64,000 nt of DNA, taken from NCBI GenBank assembly GCA_026874595.1, contig CM049311.1, forward strand, positions 37,654,676-37,718,675. The letters are read 5' to 3'. This DNA comes from Sipunculus nudus (taxonomy: Eukaryota > Annelida > Sipuncula > Golfingiida > Sipunculidae). A program made the position numbers and the translations under genes. The notes beneath the pieces are model-generated. The model saw only the letters and a program-made list of their open reading frames with translations. It had not been told where the DNA came from and searched no databases. This document shows, piece by piece, positions 31,405 to 44,710 of this stretch; position 1 is the first letter of the stretch; every line of letters starts with the position of its first letter.

Positions 31405-31668
31405 CTAAACAGACATGCACGTATTTGCACGCCGCGAACTGGCACCCATTTCTACTATTGAACTAAGGCAGATCTCTCTGCCAGAGGAATTAACGGTACG
31501 ACGTTTTGGGTTCACACGAACACCACTGCTAGTTTTTTTGCTTTCATATTTGTATGTATTACTATTATGTGTTCCCCACTTGAACCCTTCTTTGGCTAGA
31601 TATTTACGGTATTCATTGTCAAACTGCATAACTGACGGGGTCTGACTAAAAACCCCAACGGACACCAA
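31405..31668 (-). pseudogene. Possible ORF1 remnant of the DIRS-type element
   Basis: 87-codon frame upstream of the RT; lysine/arginine and serine rich (SSGVRVNPKRRTVNSSGREI), no known domain. Assigned to the element by position only. Confidence 0.35.
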
Positions 31669-32030
31669 CGGACCTATGAATTACCCCAACGGAACTAAGA
31701 ATGACCCCAACGGACCTGTTTATTACTCCACCGGATCAATTAGTTATATTAACTTATTATTGAGTGTATATATAAATTGTCTAATCATAAAAAATGGAAA
31801 ATAACCCCGACGGGACTAGGAATGACCCCAACGCCATTAAGAATGACCCCCGACAGACCTGTTAATTACCCCAAACGCACCAGTTGGTTATATTAACTTA
31901 TTATTGAGTGTATATAAATTGTCTAATGATATAAAAAGTAGAAAATAACCCCAACGAGACTAGGAATGACCCCAATGGACCCCAACGGACCTGTTGATTA
32001 CCCCAATGGACCAATTGGTTGTATTTAATT
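31640..32030 (+). repeat. Tandem repeat with ACCCCAACGGA motif
   Basis: About 2.5 units of roughly 146 bases: TTATATTAACTTATTATTGA occurs at 31743 and 31889, each preceded by several ACCCCAACGGACC-like words. Adjoins the upstream edge of the DIRS-type remnant. No coding content. Confidence 0.7.
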
Positions 32031-32606
32031 TATCATCCTTTATTAACCTGTATTGACTAGATCTTTAATTATTGATAAAAATATGAGAAGGGTTCATTCA
32101 CAGCAAACACGTATATATACACGAAAGATGTCAGGACTGTGAATCATGTTGTTTTAATTATCATTGTCAGCTCATAATAATGCATCAATAAAAGTGTAAA
32201 ATCTCCTTATTTATAAAGGTTAAAAATATATCCAAATGCAATAAAAGGAGCCAAACAGAACTTAACTATTGAAAACAATATTCATAATACAGTCATCCAT
32301 GCATATTACACATGAGGATGAGTTCATGTTGTTAAATGGCCAAGTATATTTCCCACTTGATTGTCCTTCTTAGATAACAGAACCACTCTAAGTCTACTCA
32401 AACCTGGCATCAACTGGCATACATATACACAACATATATAAAACAATTCATAATTATGACTCATTTGTGAGAAAAGGGATATGTTCAACTAAGCTGTCAC
32501 AGATGTTTTTCAGGTAAACTGTATTAATGTTCAATCAAATTTCCTCCACTAAAAATGCAACAAGAGTCCCATAACTAACGGTAGAATTTCTTATTACCGG
32601 CCAGTT
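32031..32606. other. AT-rich spacer
   Basis: Nothing recognised between the ACCCCAACGGA repeat and the OTU/MULE remnant. Confidence 0.5.
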
Positions 32607-34960
32607 TTAATCTTTTGTTGACGGTGCATCGTTCAGCCCTTTTGCCACGTTTTTGTCCTGGTTTTTCCCACCTGATGGTGTTACGGCTACTGTAAGTTTC
32701 CCATTGGTGGATACAGCACAGCTGACAGGCTGCTCATGTCCCATTATGAACCTTTGGTAGGCTTTTTCCTTTTCTTCATCTTTCATTTGTGACCAGCTGT
32801 GAGGTGTTCCAGTATATCTTTGATACTGGTTTGTCAGTATATAATTTCCCTGTCCGATTAGTGCTCTTTTCACATCTTGATACATCCCTGCGACCACATT
32901 ATGGAGTTTTGTTATCGGTTCGGCAAGTGGCTGGGGTTTCCAGATTATGGCCATCTTGAGAACATGATTGCCAGATTCTGTATTATTATTAGTCCATTCT
33001 CTGGTAGCACATGTTGACCTAGATATATTTTGAATTTGCTGCTGCAATAGAGGATACATTCTTTCCTGAAGGTATCCAATGAAGCTTTGTGCAATTTGTT
33101 CACATAGTTCAGTGGTTTCTCTCTTTCTGTAGTCAATGTCTTGTGAATGGCTAGATATTTAAAAAACGGCTGTGGTCACATACACATCTCCCATGTTGAA
33201 GGTACGGTCAACCCCCAAAGCGGTCTCACCTGTACAACAGAACCGTTTCAAATCTGTCAGTTTAATCTTGCAAATACAGAATAATCCCTGGAACCACAGA
33301 ATTTGTGAAGAACACGTGCTTCACAAACGGGTGAGTTTGTACCATGTTAAGAACAGTACGAATATTGTCTGCAAAGTTTGACCTGTACTCCGTATTGCTG
33401 CCAGCTGACTTTTTCTTTTCTGTGTATTTTTTATTTCTGATCTGCTTTGTGTCTCGGGGACCTTTGGTTACACTATTTTCTAAAATCATCTCATTGTACA
33501 CGTTCTTGGGCCGGTCAACCATGGCCCTTTGACCTGCCTCTTCTAACACTGCATCAGGGGTTCTTTTGTTAATCCTTTCACTTTTGCTGTTCCCATGTGG
33601 GATCAATCCTGGAAATCTTCCAACATATTCAACCACAGCAATCCCAGGTTTTAGTTCTAAGTGTCCTGGTGCCTGTTCTGCCCACGTTATTCGTCTGCTG
33701 TACGTAGGGTCTGCTTTCAGTTTAGCATAGCCGCGAAACATTATCAGAATCTGATCATCTGATGGCTGAAGAGAGAGTGGTACGTACTGACGCTTACCAT
33801 CTACTTGTTTCTCTTTGCAAAACTGACCATTCTATTCAAATACTTTCTTCAGTTCTCCATTCAAATCAACGTGATATGAAATTTCTATACAAGTACCACT
33901 GCTACTCAGCCAGGTGCAACAGTCATCATGAAACTCGCTCTTTCTCCCTTTTGCCTTCCTTTCAATATTTCCCGATTATCAACAATAAAAAATTGGTCAT
34001 TCGTTACACCATTTGGGACGGTCGGCAAAGGTGACTGATCGGACTTAAGTTTTTCCAGTATCTCCTGTGTGCTTAAAAATTTACCACTCCTCAGAGGTCC
34101 AGAAGACGGCCCATCAAATACTTCTTCAGACTCGGACAATTCCTCAGTCATGCTCTCCTCTTCATCATGTGTTACACATGATACAGAATGATTGCCACAC
34201 TGCTGGTTCAGATCACACAGGCTTCATCAACAGGGCAAGGGGACGAGTGAACTGGAGACAAACATGAAGGGCTGCTGGTATCCATGGGGATGAACATAGA
34301 AGCCTCTTTCCATGTTTCTGTAAAAGATATCGTTTCTCCCTGCTTCATTGGCATTTTCACTTCTGTCTGACAGAAGAACAAAGTGTTTTGGCGGGAATTC
34401 CTTCAGGTTCTTTGGTAGACAAGCCATGGTCCACATTACACAGCAGACTGGTTCCTTACGAGAAGTGACTTTGAAATCCAGCAACTTTACAAGAGTAGGC
34501 AGCACTTTGATGATCATTTGGTCCAGTTGATGGCATGTAACTGCCTATTTGGCGCCTCAGTACAGAGCTGGCACCAACTAAATGCAGAAAATCTGCATAT
34601 GCTCCATCTGTCACCATACTCCTTACAAGTTCCTCATAAGAAGGCATAACAATGCTTTCATAACTGTTGCTAACTCCTTGTAGGAAGGTGCGACTAGTTT
34701 GATCATAAAAGTTCTGGTGTCCAATTTTTCCCCAGTGCAGTCCACAAACGCAGTTGATGATGCTGGGTTTCAGATCCAAACAAACCAAGGGAAAGTGCTC
34801 TGTACATACAATTTCCATCACCACAAACAGACCTTGGAGAATATTTTTTCCCGTGTTGGTGGGTGCATATATTTCAAAAGCCTGATAAATACCTCATCCT
34901 CAGTGCTACATGCAATGACCTCCACATCTTAGAAATCTGGAATTGGACTTATTCTGCTGA
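32607..34960 (-). pseudogene. Decayed OTU-protease plus MULE-type transposase element
   Basis: Minus strand, in order: OTU-like domain with VCGDGNCMYRALSLGLFG (34828-34775; catalytic Asp and Cys box) and FPPKHFVLL (34430 region; His box); a linker GKFLSTQEILEKLKS ... FFIVDN (34151-33906); ITWAEQAPGHLELKP and EYVGRFPGLIPHGNSK (33741-33262); FVKHVFFTN ... GIILYLQD; LGVDRTFNMGDVYVTTAVF (33210-33150, likely first catalytic Asp); then after a break the C-terminal NNNTESGNHVLKMAIIWKPQ block (33059-32607). Most of the DDE core between the last two is missing, and frames shift near 34728 and elsewhere. Similar OTU-linked transposase-like proteins are common in mollusc and cnidarian genomes (from memory). 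Confidence 0.7.
34390..34850 (-). pseudogene. OTU-like cysteine protease domain of the element
   Basis: GDGNC box, LRLWTAL helix and KHFVLL box are all visible, in two frames separated near 34728 at a GGGGAAAAA run. A functional OTU domain would cleave ubiquitin-like chains; its role in these elements is unknown. Confidence 0.65.
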
Positions 34961-35089
34961 CTTTCAACCGCATGGATTTCTGTTTGGCTGCTAGCTTTAG
35001 ACGTCCATCTAGGAGTGCATTCTCACACCTGTAAAAAAGGTTAAATATATGATAAGTCATGATATTGATATTTTTTCAGATGAAAAAGC

Positions 35090-35760
35090 TTTATTTGTTG
35101 ACAGAACAGGCTTTTGATCAGTACACTCTACTCTAACATATGACTTGATCAAGCTCTAAATTATATTCATGCACGAGTCTTCTATAATCAAATGTTGCTT
35201 TTTAGAAGGTGTTTAATTATATCATTGACCAACACTTGATTGTGTCACATTTTCTCATGTAAAAACAGTTTAAACTGATAATACATATTAAATCATCATT
35301 AGATAAATCAAGATTTCCTTTATTCATATTTATAACAGAAAAAATCTTTGCAGATAAATGATTCCTTTGATAATATTTAGCTGGCAAAAGCCATAAATAT
35401 TTGAGAAAGAGTTGACAGAACAGGCTTTTGATTAGTATACTCTAACATATGACTTGATCAAGCATAACGCAATAACTCGAAAAGAATTGGTTGGAGGTTA
35501 AGTCACCAAACATACAGATTTGATGCATCTTATTATCACTAAACCTATGGGTTTCATGCATCTTATCACGTATTACTTAAAGTTTGAATATGGATGACCT
35601 TGACACATTTTTCATGGTCTAGGAGGCGAGAATGCTAATAGTATGTTAACGCAGTAACTCGAAATAAATTTCAGTTACGGTCACCAAGCTTGCAGCATTG
35701 ATGAATCTTATCAAGGGCTACATTAAGTTCGAACATGGATGACTTAGATGTATTTTTCAA
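35090..35760 (+). repeat. Local duplications
   Basis: GACAGAACAGGCTTTTGAT with CTAACATATGACTTGATCAA occurs at about 35100 and 35415. Downstream, GCAATAACTCGAAA and GCAGTAACTCGAAA begin two diverged units of about 190 bases (near 35470 and 35652). Confidence 0.6.
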
Positions 35761-38700
35761 AGTCACATCTTGGTGTGGCATTGACCCATCTCAAATTTAA
35801 TACATGTATTCACAAATTCTTTCTAAATATTCCCACATCAGGCGGGGGGCATACTCGATCTGCTCCACAGATCAAGTTTGCCCTTGTTTATAAAGCGCTA
35901 ATCATCCTAAAAAACGATCTCCATTGCACTGGTTAAACATTAGACTATGATACAGGGCATTTCACGGTATTTGCGACACAAAAGTTAGAAAGAAAATAGT
36001 GAGAATCATTCAAAAATTTCATCTTATTGAACAATAAGCTTTTATATTTCAACACAGTACACATTTCAAGAGACTTTTTTTTAAGGATTTCAGTATTTTC
36101 TTTACCAAAACTTTTTAAATATATTAAATTTCACGTCACGGACGGGACAAATTTTAAAAATATAATTAACTATCTTAACAAAACTCAAAATTATTTTCCT
36201 AGGGTAAAGGTGCAAAATAACTGCAGGCTAATTTTATAAAATCAGTAACAAAAATCACATTTTGGTGGAAAAAAACTTCAATATATTAATTGCTTATGGT
36301 AGTTAACATGGGGCTACTCATTTAATTAGTCAAGCTGTACTTGCAATAGAGAGTTTGTCCTAATGTTGTAACATTATATTTAAGGCCCCATGTTAACTAT
36401 TTAATGTGTGACAGGATCAAAGTTATAGTGGTTAATGTTCATATATGAGAAACTAGCGCAATTCTGTTACCGGGCATGCCACAGACACGCCAGTATGAAG
36501 GCAATGAACTGTGACAAGACTAAGCCGCCCACTGTTAGAGTCCGGCCCGAGGTCTCCCGTTTGATATAATTGCAAATAATATCTTCAATTATTTTTCATG
36601 TTTTTTTCCAATAGCAAACAGAATATAGTATATCGTGACCTTATTTCAGGATCGACTGAATTGCAAAGGACCTCCCTGGATGTCATATTACACGGTTCTG
36701 GGGCCAACAGTAACGTTGCGAAGGCCTTCTTGTTGGGAACCACGCAAAGAGCCCGATATATCCAAAATGTATTGTAGTCTAGTCAATAGCATAAATGTCA
36801 AGTAAAAGTCTTAGTCCAGGCAGACAAAATCCAATTCCACCTCTCAGTCCTTGAGTTTAGGGCCCTTTTCTTCCTTTTAAGCTTAAAATCGTCGACCATC
36901 TTAGATATTAATATCAATACAAAGCAAATCACCTATTTGACATTATATATGAATTCCTCGACCCCAAAAACTCTATAAACTATAAACTGAACATAATAGC
37001 AGGCCAAACGATTGAAGAAATAAGTTTCAGGCTCTCACGGATTCCGCCCTCACTGTCACGAGGGACACCCTTGCTAAATTGTTTATTCTACTTCCATAAA
37101 TCCACTCGGAAACCAACCTTCGCTCTCCATGGTCACGGAACTGCTCTAGATGACCAAACTACTTCCTGAATATCATGTTGAGCATCCTTCTTGAAAGGGG
37201 GGTTTTGTTATATATTTGGGTGTTTAGATTGGTGATTTCGTCGTTGGTTATACCATATCTTAGCATACTGTAGTATTTACCTTTTTGTGAAGCACGGTTT
37301 CACTCGGGCCCGATTAGGTTGTATAAAAATCAACATATTACGGCGGCGACTCTAGGTAAACGGGAAATGGCGGGAGACAGTCCAAACATGTCTGCTCCCT
37401 GTATTATCCTTGTAAGAGTAAATTAACATAATATTGAAATCATGTTAATACCACTGGACAAAATAGTTTGACTGTTAGTCCACTGCATGAATAACTAATT
37501 AGCTTGCTCGAAATTGTATGAATCTTTAAGGTTACCACCTGTTACCTTTGAATGTAAACAACATTAAATACTTAAATCACTTCTATACAGTCGAGTTCCG
37601 TCGTCCCTTTCGTAAAAAGAGCATACATTTTCGGACTGTCATCAGTTAACTGTTCAAATCAGAATGTATAAAAGAGTCACATGTGAACTGTTGTCTTGCT
37701 GTTACGTATGATCTCGGGTCTATGCGTCCGTGTTTCACCTGTCTTTCTGGGGACCTCAGAGAGCTTTTATGAACTTTAATCCGCACACTGTTTTGACTAA
37801 CAGTGCAGAGTAAAACACGGCCGTTGGGCACGGCTTCCATTAAGTCTGCCTTGGGTGGGGGCCGACCATGAAAAATCTCGGCTGAGCTATAGATTCAAAC
37901 ACCCTATCATGTGCTCTACCCATAAGAAGCCGGTATTTTTGTTAATAATAGGTACAACTCTCTGCGATAGTATACGATTCTCTGCTACCACTCCACATAT
38001 ACGATGTGATTTGTCTATAATCTATAGGATTACCAGCGTTAACGGAAACCTTCTATAAGGTTTAAACATAACCAAAGTCCTCTGATTTATTACCACGGGA
38101 ATAAGTCCTGGAGTCTCGCAAACAACCGTTAACCTTTTCCTATACGATATCATAAAATTCGTACAAATGCGCGCCGTATTATTACAGGGCAGAGGGTCCA
38201 TATAGCTAGATAACTTTACGATTCTATAGGGACAAACTTAGATTTGAATAAATATATATATAACTATATTCATCATATATTACTTCTATACGCTCATACA
38301 TAGTACCAGTGGTAACCCTAATCAATCAAAGACCTGGTGCTATTTTTTCATTGTGTACACAATTAAATGCTCGTTTTCAAACCTGTTCTTGTTGAGCAGG
38401 CAGGTCAGGTAGATTGGCATGTTATTATGAATATTTTATGAATGTTAAGATATAAAAGCGGGGCATATTAAATAGTAAATCCATCGGTTGACCTGCAAAC
38501 GCGGAGAAAAATGAAAGTAGTAAGTCAGGCACATTTGGTCGCAATACCTAGTCGCAATACCTACTCTGCTGTTTACATCTCAGGGAGGATGTTTATTTTA
38601 CTGGCAGAATGAATATAATCTTGAAATTTTTATGCTGCGCCGGATCTGATGCGGACATCAGATTTGCATATATGTTCCAGTCAGAGTATCGAAACATCAA

Positions 38701-39829
38701 AATCTTCAGTGATCAGGTGGGACACAGAAGAAGGTGTTCATCAGGCAGATACAAGAGATAATCTTATGATTACTGCTTCATGCAGTAGCCGTCGGCAGAT
38801 TGTCAACACGGGTATAAATATAGCAGCGATGCACCAGGGCCAGTAAGACAATCAATAGAAGTAAAAGAAAAAACATGAAGAACCACGAGGGATACACGGC
38901 AGACGTCTCTGTTAGTGGCGCTGGATCAACTGATGATGAGATACATGTTGAATTTTCAGGGTTCGTCAACAGTCCGAGAAAAGAAAAGGATGCATACCTC
39001 ACATCAGCTCCAAAAGAGTAAAAGAAATCAGAAAAGAAGAGCAGAAGGAAATGTACACACACACACACATATATTACAATACATGACCAAATTAAACATA
39101 TCCATTAACATAACTGCTGATTAGTAAACCTAGTTAGCCTTTGCTGACTGTGCTGATGTGTTACAATAACGGTACTGTGAAAGTCACATCTGTGCTGGTG
39201 CAGTGCTGCCGTGAGAAACAGGTTTAGCTAACTAATCTTCTATTTGGGATCTGGATTAACCTGCTTGTTCACAAGAGACAGTCTTCATCATTTCCTCTCA
39301 GTCACTCTCTCATGCTCTGCAGAGTCAGTAGATATTCAGAATTAATACCTAACAATATTATTTTTCTCTTCAAATTTGTGAACAAAGCCTAAATGAATGT
39401 TCGCTCAGGATATTCTAAAAAGACATTGATTATTATCTAATATCTGATATATTATGAAACCTAGTTTTGGAATCCCGGGACTGAGCCAACGATAAATCAG
39501 ACTGTTTGAAGTGATCCACAACGTCGCATGGTGATGTCTCACTCGCATACTTCATCCATCTTTACATTCTATAATCTTGCCTGCACATTTGATATTTTAT
39601 TCGTTTCTCCTTTGCATATATCTTTAAACGATCTACATTTTGGCATATATTGTCACCATTAAACCTTAATGTATGATACTGAAGGCTGGAAAAAGGGGTA
39701 GATATATAGTTAGTGAAATCTCTATAATTCATGCACCTTTGGGACTTGGGAATTGCTCACTTTAAGAGATGTTCACTAGATGGAGCGCACCATATATAAT
39801 AAGGAGAAAATCCGAGTAACTAGAGACCC

Positions 39830-40440
39830 ATGGGGCTCGACGCTCAGCTGAATTTGTTTATAAGGATACTTTTATGAGCTTTCTCAAAATGTGGGTCCTG
39901 TGACTCTGGCCTTGACCTTGTAAGCCACATATGGAAGAAGGAAGTTCTGTGACGAAAAATTTTGCTTAAAATGCATCCACAACCCGTTTAAAGAAGTGGG
40001 TCCTGTGACACTGACCTTTGATCTCATAACCCTAAATTCAAAAGGGTTCTTACGTAAAGGTGGGCTATATGTAAGTCAAGTTTGTAATCATTATTTTAAT
40101 CTAAACTAAACTTATCATCATGAACCTAATTTGTGTACATATGGTCCCTGTGACCATGACCTTTGACCCCATATTCAATTAGCTTAAACCAATCGGCGAT
40201 TCAGCAATATTGCCAAGATGGAGAGTTTGGGATGATAACATGCATCCATAACCTTCTCAAATAAATGGGTCTTGTGACTGTGACCTCATGACCTAAAAAT
40301 CGAAATGGTTTGGGCTTTAATAGTGGGCTATATAGAAGCCAGGTTGAAATCCATATGTCAGTTATTATCCGGAAACAGAGTTTTAGACAGGCGGATGGAC
40401 TGACAGACACTAAGACGGACTGACGATCAGACAGTAGTGT
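39830..40440 (+). repeat. Dispersed repeat ending in GGACTGAC simple sequence
   Basis: Three diverged units each with a TGGGTCCTGTGAC-like word followed by TGACCTTTGA-like and AACC-rich text, then CGGATGGACTGACAGACACT. Same style as the 27.5 kb repeat; no coding content. Confidence 0.5.
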
Positions 40441-42009
40441 ATGCGGTGAGGTCTTAATTATGTCGAATTTTTAGATAGATTTTTCAAATACTTTCTTTTC
40501 AAAACTTGAGATCATAATGTAACTAAAATTCGATGCTTGCATTCTTTTAACCATCCGCTTATGATGCATAAATACATTAGTTTTCGGGACACTTGAACTG
40601 AGAACCTGAGAACTGAGAATCCAAATAGCCTGCCTTTCGACTAACGAAAGATCTGAACTGTTGCTTGACAAAGTTCGATTTTAGTTGAACTGTAGTTAAA
40701 AACCCCTGGGTTAGCACTAATGAGGAATTAATTGTTTTCTTTGAAAGTGTCATACTGTGAATGAATACAAGTTCTCATGTACATTATACCTAACATTTTT
40801 GATATTTTAACTTTTATCTTAGAAATACACTTACCCTTCACCTCCTATTCCTTATTACACGGAAAAAATGTAAAACAGGAATCTCGACAAACACAAACCT
40901 GTGTTAATATTGGTTGTCCCTCTGGCTGATGACGTCACTTACCTCCTCTTCGGGCTTTAGCTGCTTGTTAGATTATGTGATGGAGTGTCCCCTGCAAATT
41001 CAGTATAATTTATGAAAAAATGAATGCTCATAAAAAAAGGCTTCAAATCATAAATTTGTTGTGTAAGTTTGTTTCTATGAGGAAAGAATCAACATTTTTT
41101 AGATCCAGAATTCTTTCACAGGTATGTAAGCTGCATTACAACCCGCTGAACGTCACCACAACCAATGTACATACGATGCCTTCTATAATCACTTTTTATA
41201 AGGGAAGCTTATTTATTTTCCTTGGATTGTACAAATATTTTTATAACAAATGCAAGACACTCGGTTTGTGGAGTTCAGTAGTCTGTAGGGGAGGAGAAAA
41301 GCGAAGAAAACCTTATAGACGAAATGCAGAGAACGTATAAAATTAAGCATGCCATGACATCCTCATGCTTTGATACCTCATGATAGGAATAAAAGAAGTA
41401 AGTTGTTAATATAATGTTTCAGTTACTAATATCTAAATGTCTACCATAAAAAGATTGAACGGAAACATGTGTATTCAAACCTGTGTTAACGTAGTCTGTC
41501 ACACTGGCTGACGGAACTGAATATTACATTTTTTTTTAAATACATGCCATATGTACATGAATAATGAAATAGTACAGCTTTACTTGTTATAAGTGTGACT
41601 TCTAAATGTGTGTTAAACCAAAATAAACAGCTGAATGATAAAGCTCATAACAAAAATAAAATATATCGAAACAAAAAAAAAAAAAAGAACAAACTGTATG
41701 AAATTTTATAATGAGCCTCCTAAGACAGGTTGTATTGTGTATTGTGTACTCATTAATTAATGTAACAACATATATCCATCATTCATTATTTCCATTAACA
41801 AAGCTAAATCGTCAGTTAGCATTCTTTAGGACTGAAAGTCAGCTATTCACCTACCCTCTCTATAGAACTTATGTGATTTATGGCTAACTCTGCGTACATA
41901 ATCATGGACTATAGTAAATTTCTGTTCAGAAAAGTTCCTAAAGTGCCTCTGTGACGGATGCATAAGCTCGTTTATCTACAAGCTAATAGTAATTACAGAA
42001 ATGTGAACA

Positions 42010-42200
42010 AACAGAAACAGTATGTAACCTAAGGTGGTTGGTTGCTAATATGCGAAAGTAGAAAGGTCACTTATTGCAAAACACCCTTTGCAAACTCCTG
42101 TTCGTCTGATTGCCGCCAGATGTCCTTGTTTAATGTGTTTGGATTATTTTGGCGGGTACCCCACATGTTATGAACACGCGGATATAGAAAAAAAAACGAA
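42010..42200 (-). repeat. Dispersed repeat, inverted partner of 14900-15125
   Basis: Reverse complement carries GTACCCGCCAAAATAATCC, GGACATCTGGCGGCAATC, TTTTGCAATAAGTGACCTTT and ACCACCTTAGGTTACATA in the same order as at 15 kb. Confidence 0.6.
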
Positions 42201-43639
42201 CAACCTGCATGCGATGGTATCAGCATTTTTTGGGGTCTTTTTTAATAAAAGCTTCAAGGGATTACCTTTACTGCTTTAGTTAATGGACGCCAGATATCGA
42301 AAGAGACCCTAATCGGGCTATCCCACTTAGCAGACAGACTCTATAGACTCTTCAGGTCATGTGGGGTCGCTATTGTTCGATGTTCCTCAACCCGTGTATA
42401 AATTTTCTTATGCGGTCCATATTTAAGGTTCGTTCGTGTATATGTGACTGTTCATTTGTGCATATTCCTTGATGACGATCCTGAATCAGGATCATACTGG
42501 ATCCTTACCAACATTTAATCAATTCTTCAGTCACCCACTCCCGAAATGCACTGAACATTTAATGAAATTCCCTTCAAGACTGCGTGAGTTATGTTCTCAA
42601 AAAACACACGTGTGACTGTGTGACAAAAATCACACTGTGTGCTGAAAATAAATTTCTCTGTAGCTTTCTTCCTTATACTTCCTATTTTGTGTGTTCGTCT
42701 GCCAACAACGTCATATGGATTTCAAAAAGATTCCAAAGTATTTTTGCGGAAAAGTACATGGGCATCCAGCGGGTATGTGTTTATTCACAAGCGCTTAATT
42801 ATTTATTTAAGAGAACATTTCTTGCTAATATATGAAAGTCCAAATGAAACGAAGTCATGTAAAGTTTCAGGATGTATCAGCGAGGTGATTTTACATCAGG
42901 TGATGACAATCACCAAGACCATTACGGCAGCAAGTTTGTTGTTTAAATCTTGTGTCATATATTGAGATAAATACAAAATAGCGACAAATGTTTTCTGTTA
43001 TAAGCTCATAACATAATTTAAATAATTACATAACAATATTGCATCAAACCGTTGTGTTATATAAATAAATTCCTTTAAACCAAGACTTTGTCATATTATA
43101 GCCATCTGACCTAACGCTGTCACCAAATATGAGTGCCATTCTGTATATAATTGCCACGCGTAATGTCCCTTTCTATATGGGAGCACGTAACTCCATGCTC
43201 AAAGACTACTTTGTTTAGAAATGAAAAGCGCTTGTGTTCTGGGAAACTCCGTGCAAAAAGGGACAGATTCAATCAGAAAAACAGAAATAGGATATTTCAT
43301 AAATTACTCGCTGTGTTGATATGGTGACCCCTGACCTCCGCATCTGGTGATGACAACGGTTGCAGTTTTGTTTTGAGGGCACTGAATGTTCGTATGATCG
43401 GGACTTTTCCCTGTTTTCGAAAGAGGATCTGATTTATGAACCGCCCGATCCCCGCCACAGCGCCCTGGTCATATAATCATGTAATAATGTGTATAATCAC
43501 ACCGCGGTATAGTGTTCATATAATAATGATATTTATTATAATGCGATGTTTTACATGTTTTACTCACTTGTTAGACGTTTATTGCTGAATGCCTGTTTCT
43601 TGTTGTATATGTTATAATATCAACATAATATGATATGTG

Positions 43640-44160
43640 TTACCTCATTTCCACTTGCTTTATGTTACTTTTCGGGGACACAATGTCCCCATTGTTTGTA
43701 CAGGTTATCAAAATATACAAGCTTATATTGTTCTTGTGCTGTTCCCACTTTGATCTATTGCTCTATTCTTACCTACATGTTTATTGTCAATTTGTCCAGC
43801 ACTTATCTAGTGTCTGATGTTGATTTTGTTTTCCAGTTTGTTATACAATCTGGAGCACTGTTTATTGGGACATTGTCCCATAGATCTGTCGTGTGTGGAA
43901 GTCCATTGTGCCTGTCAACACATGTCAACACATGTCAACAGGCCTTGTCCATATATAATTGAATTACCTCATTGACTAGAGTTTTATAATTTTCTTTTGC
44001 TGTTCCCCCTGTGATCTTTGCTCTATTCTTACCAATATGTTTATTGTCATTTGTCAAGCTCTTATTTAGTGCCTTATATTGAATTGTTTTCTATTGTATC
44101 AATACAAAATGTACCGCAGTCTACGGGGACATAGTCGCATCTGTTTTATGTTAAAAGTTT
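43640..44160 (+). repeat. Diverged duplication of about 300 bases
   Basis: TGCTGTTCCC-CTTTGATC, TTGCTCTATTCTTACC, ATGTTTATTGTCA and ACGGGGACAT-like words recur in order in two halves. A perfect run of the word ATGTCAACAC (three copies) lies at about 43914-43942. Confidence 0.55.
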
Positions 44161-44710
44161 ATCTTCCTTGCTCTGTTATGTCAACTTTTCACGTCTGCAT
44201 TTTTTCCTAACTACTTACCAGTTTCTATAAAACATAGGAAAGGAATAATGTACAGAATAAATTACTTACTACTATTTCGTTTTTTAATGCAGAAAATCAT
44301 GCAAAGTATGTAACAGTTTTTTTCAGTGAAATCTTTTAACCAACATACATATATTTGTACTGTGTACCCCATGAATCGAAAGTGGGGATTCAATATACAT
44401 CCGGATCCAGCTAAGTTGTGGTCGGATAACTGTCATAATCAAGATCGCGTTGGTGGAAAAGCAGAATAACTGGTGCAACAATGTGACTCACAGAATTCAG
44501 TATTAAAAGGTATGAACTCATAGGGGAACTCTTATAATTCATACATTGTTTTAGCGGAGCACTCCAACTCGGATACGGGATTGATGCACATGACTTATAC
44601 TGGCAAATACCAGCAGTCTGAAGAAGACACATCATTATCGGCGTGTTTGTAACAGGAAAAGTCGAGGAAACTATCAATTTGCCGAACTGTGGAACTACAT
44701 ACATACAGTG

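Larger units (their letters stand above)
28687..31668 (-). mobile_element. Decayed DIRS-type (tyrosine recombinase) retrotransposon
   Basis: On the minus strand the order is a possible ORF1 remnant (31668-31405), reverse transcriptase (31255-30368), RNase H (30358-29643), tyrosine recombinase (29516-28687). RT followed by RNase H and a tyrosine recombinase instead of a DDE integrase defines the DIRS order. Stops and frameshifts break every part. The characteristic inverted or split terminal repeats were not identified, so the outer limits are those of the coding parts. Confidence 0.8.
35050..44700. other. Long stretch without a supported gene
   Basis: Mostly AT-rich with local repeats: 35090-35760, 39830-40440, 42010-42200 and 43640-44160. 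A reverse-strand frame at 38778-39068 encodes a hydrophobic stretch but no recognised domain. Nothing else could be supported. Confidence 0.5.

Noticed and set aside
38778-39068. Reverse-strand frame with a hydrophobic stretch (FFMFFLLLLLIVLLALV)
   Set aside because: Could be a membrane-span exon, but no recognised domain, start or neighbouring exon; kept only as a note.
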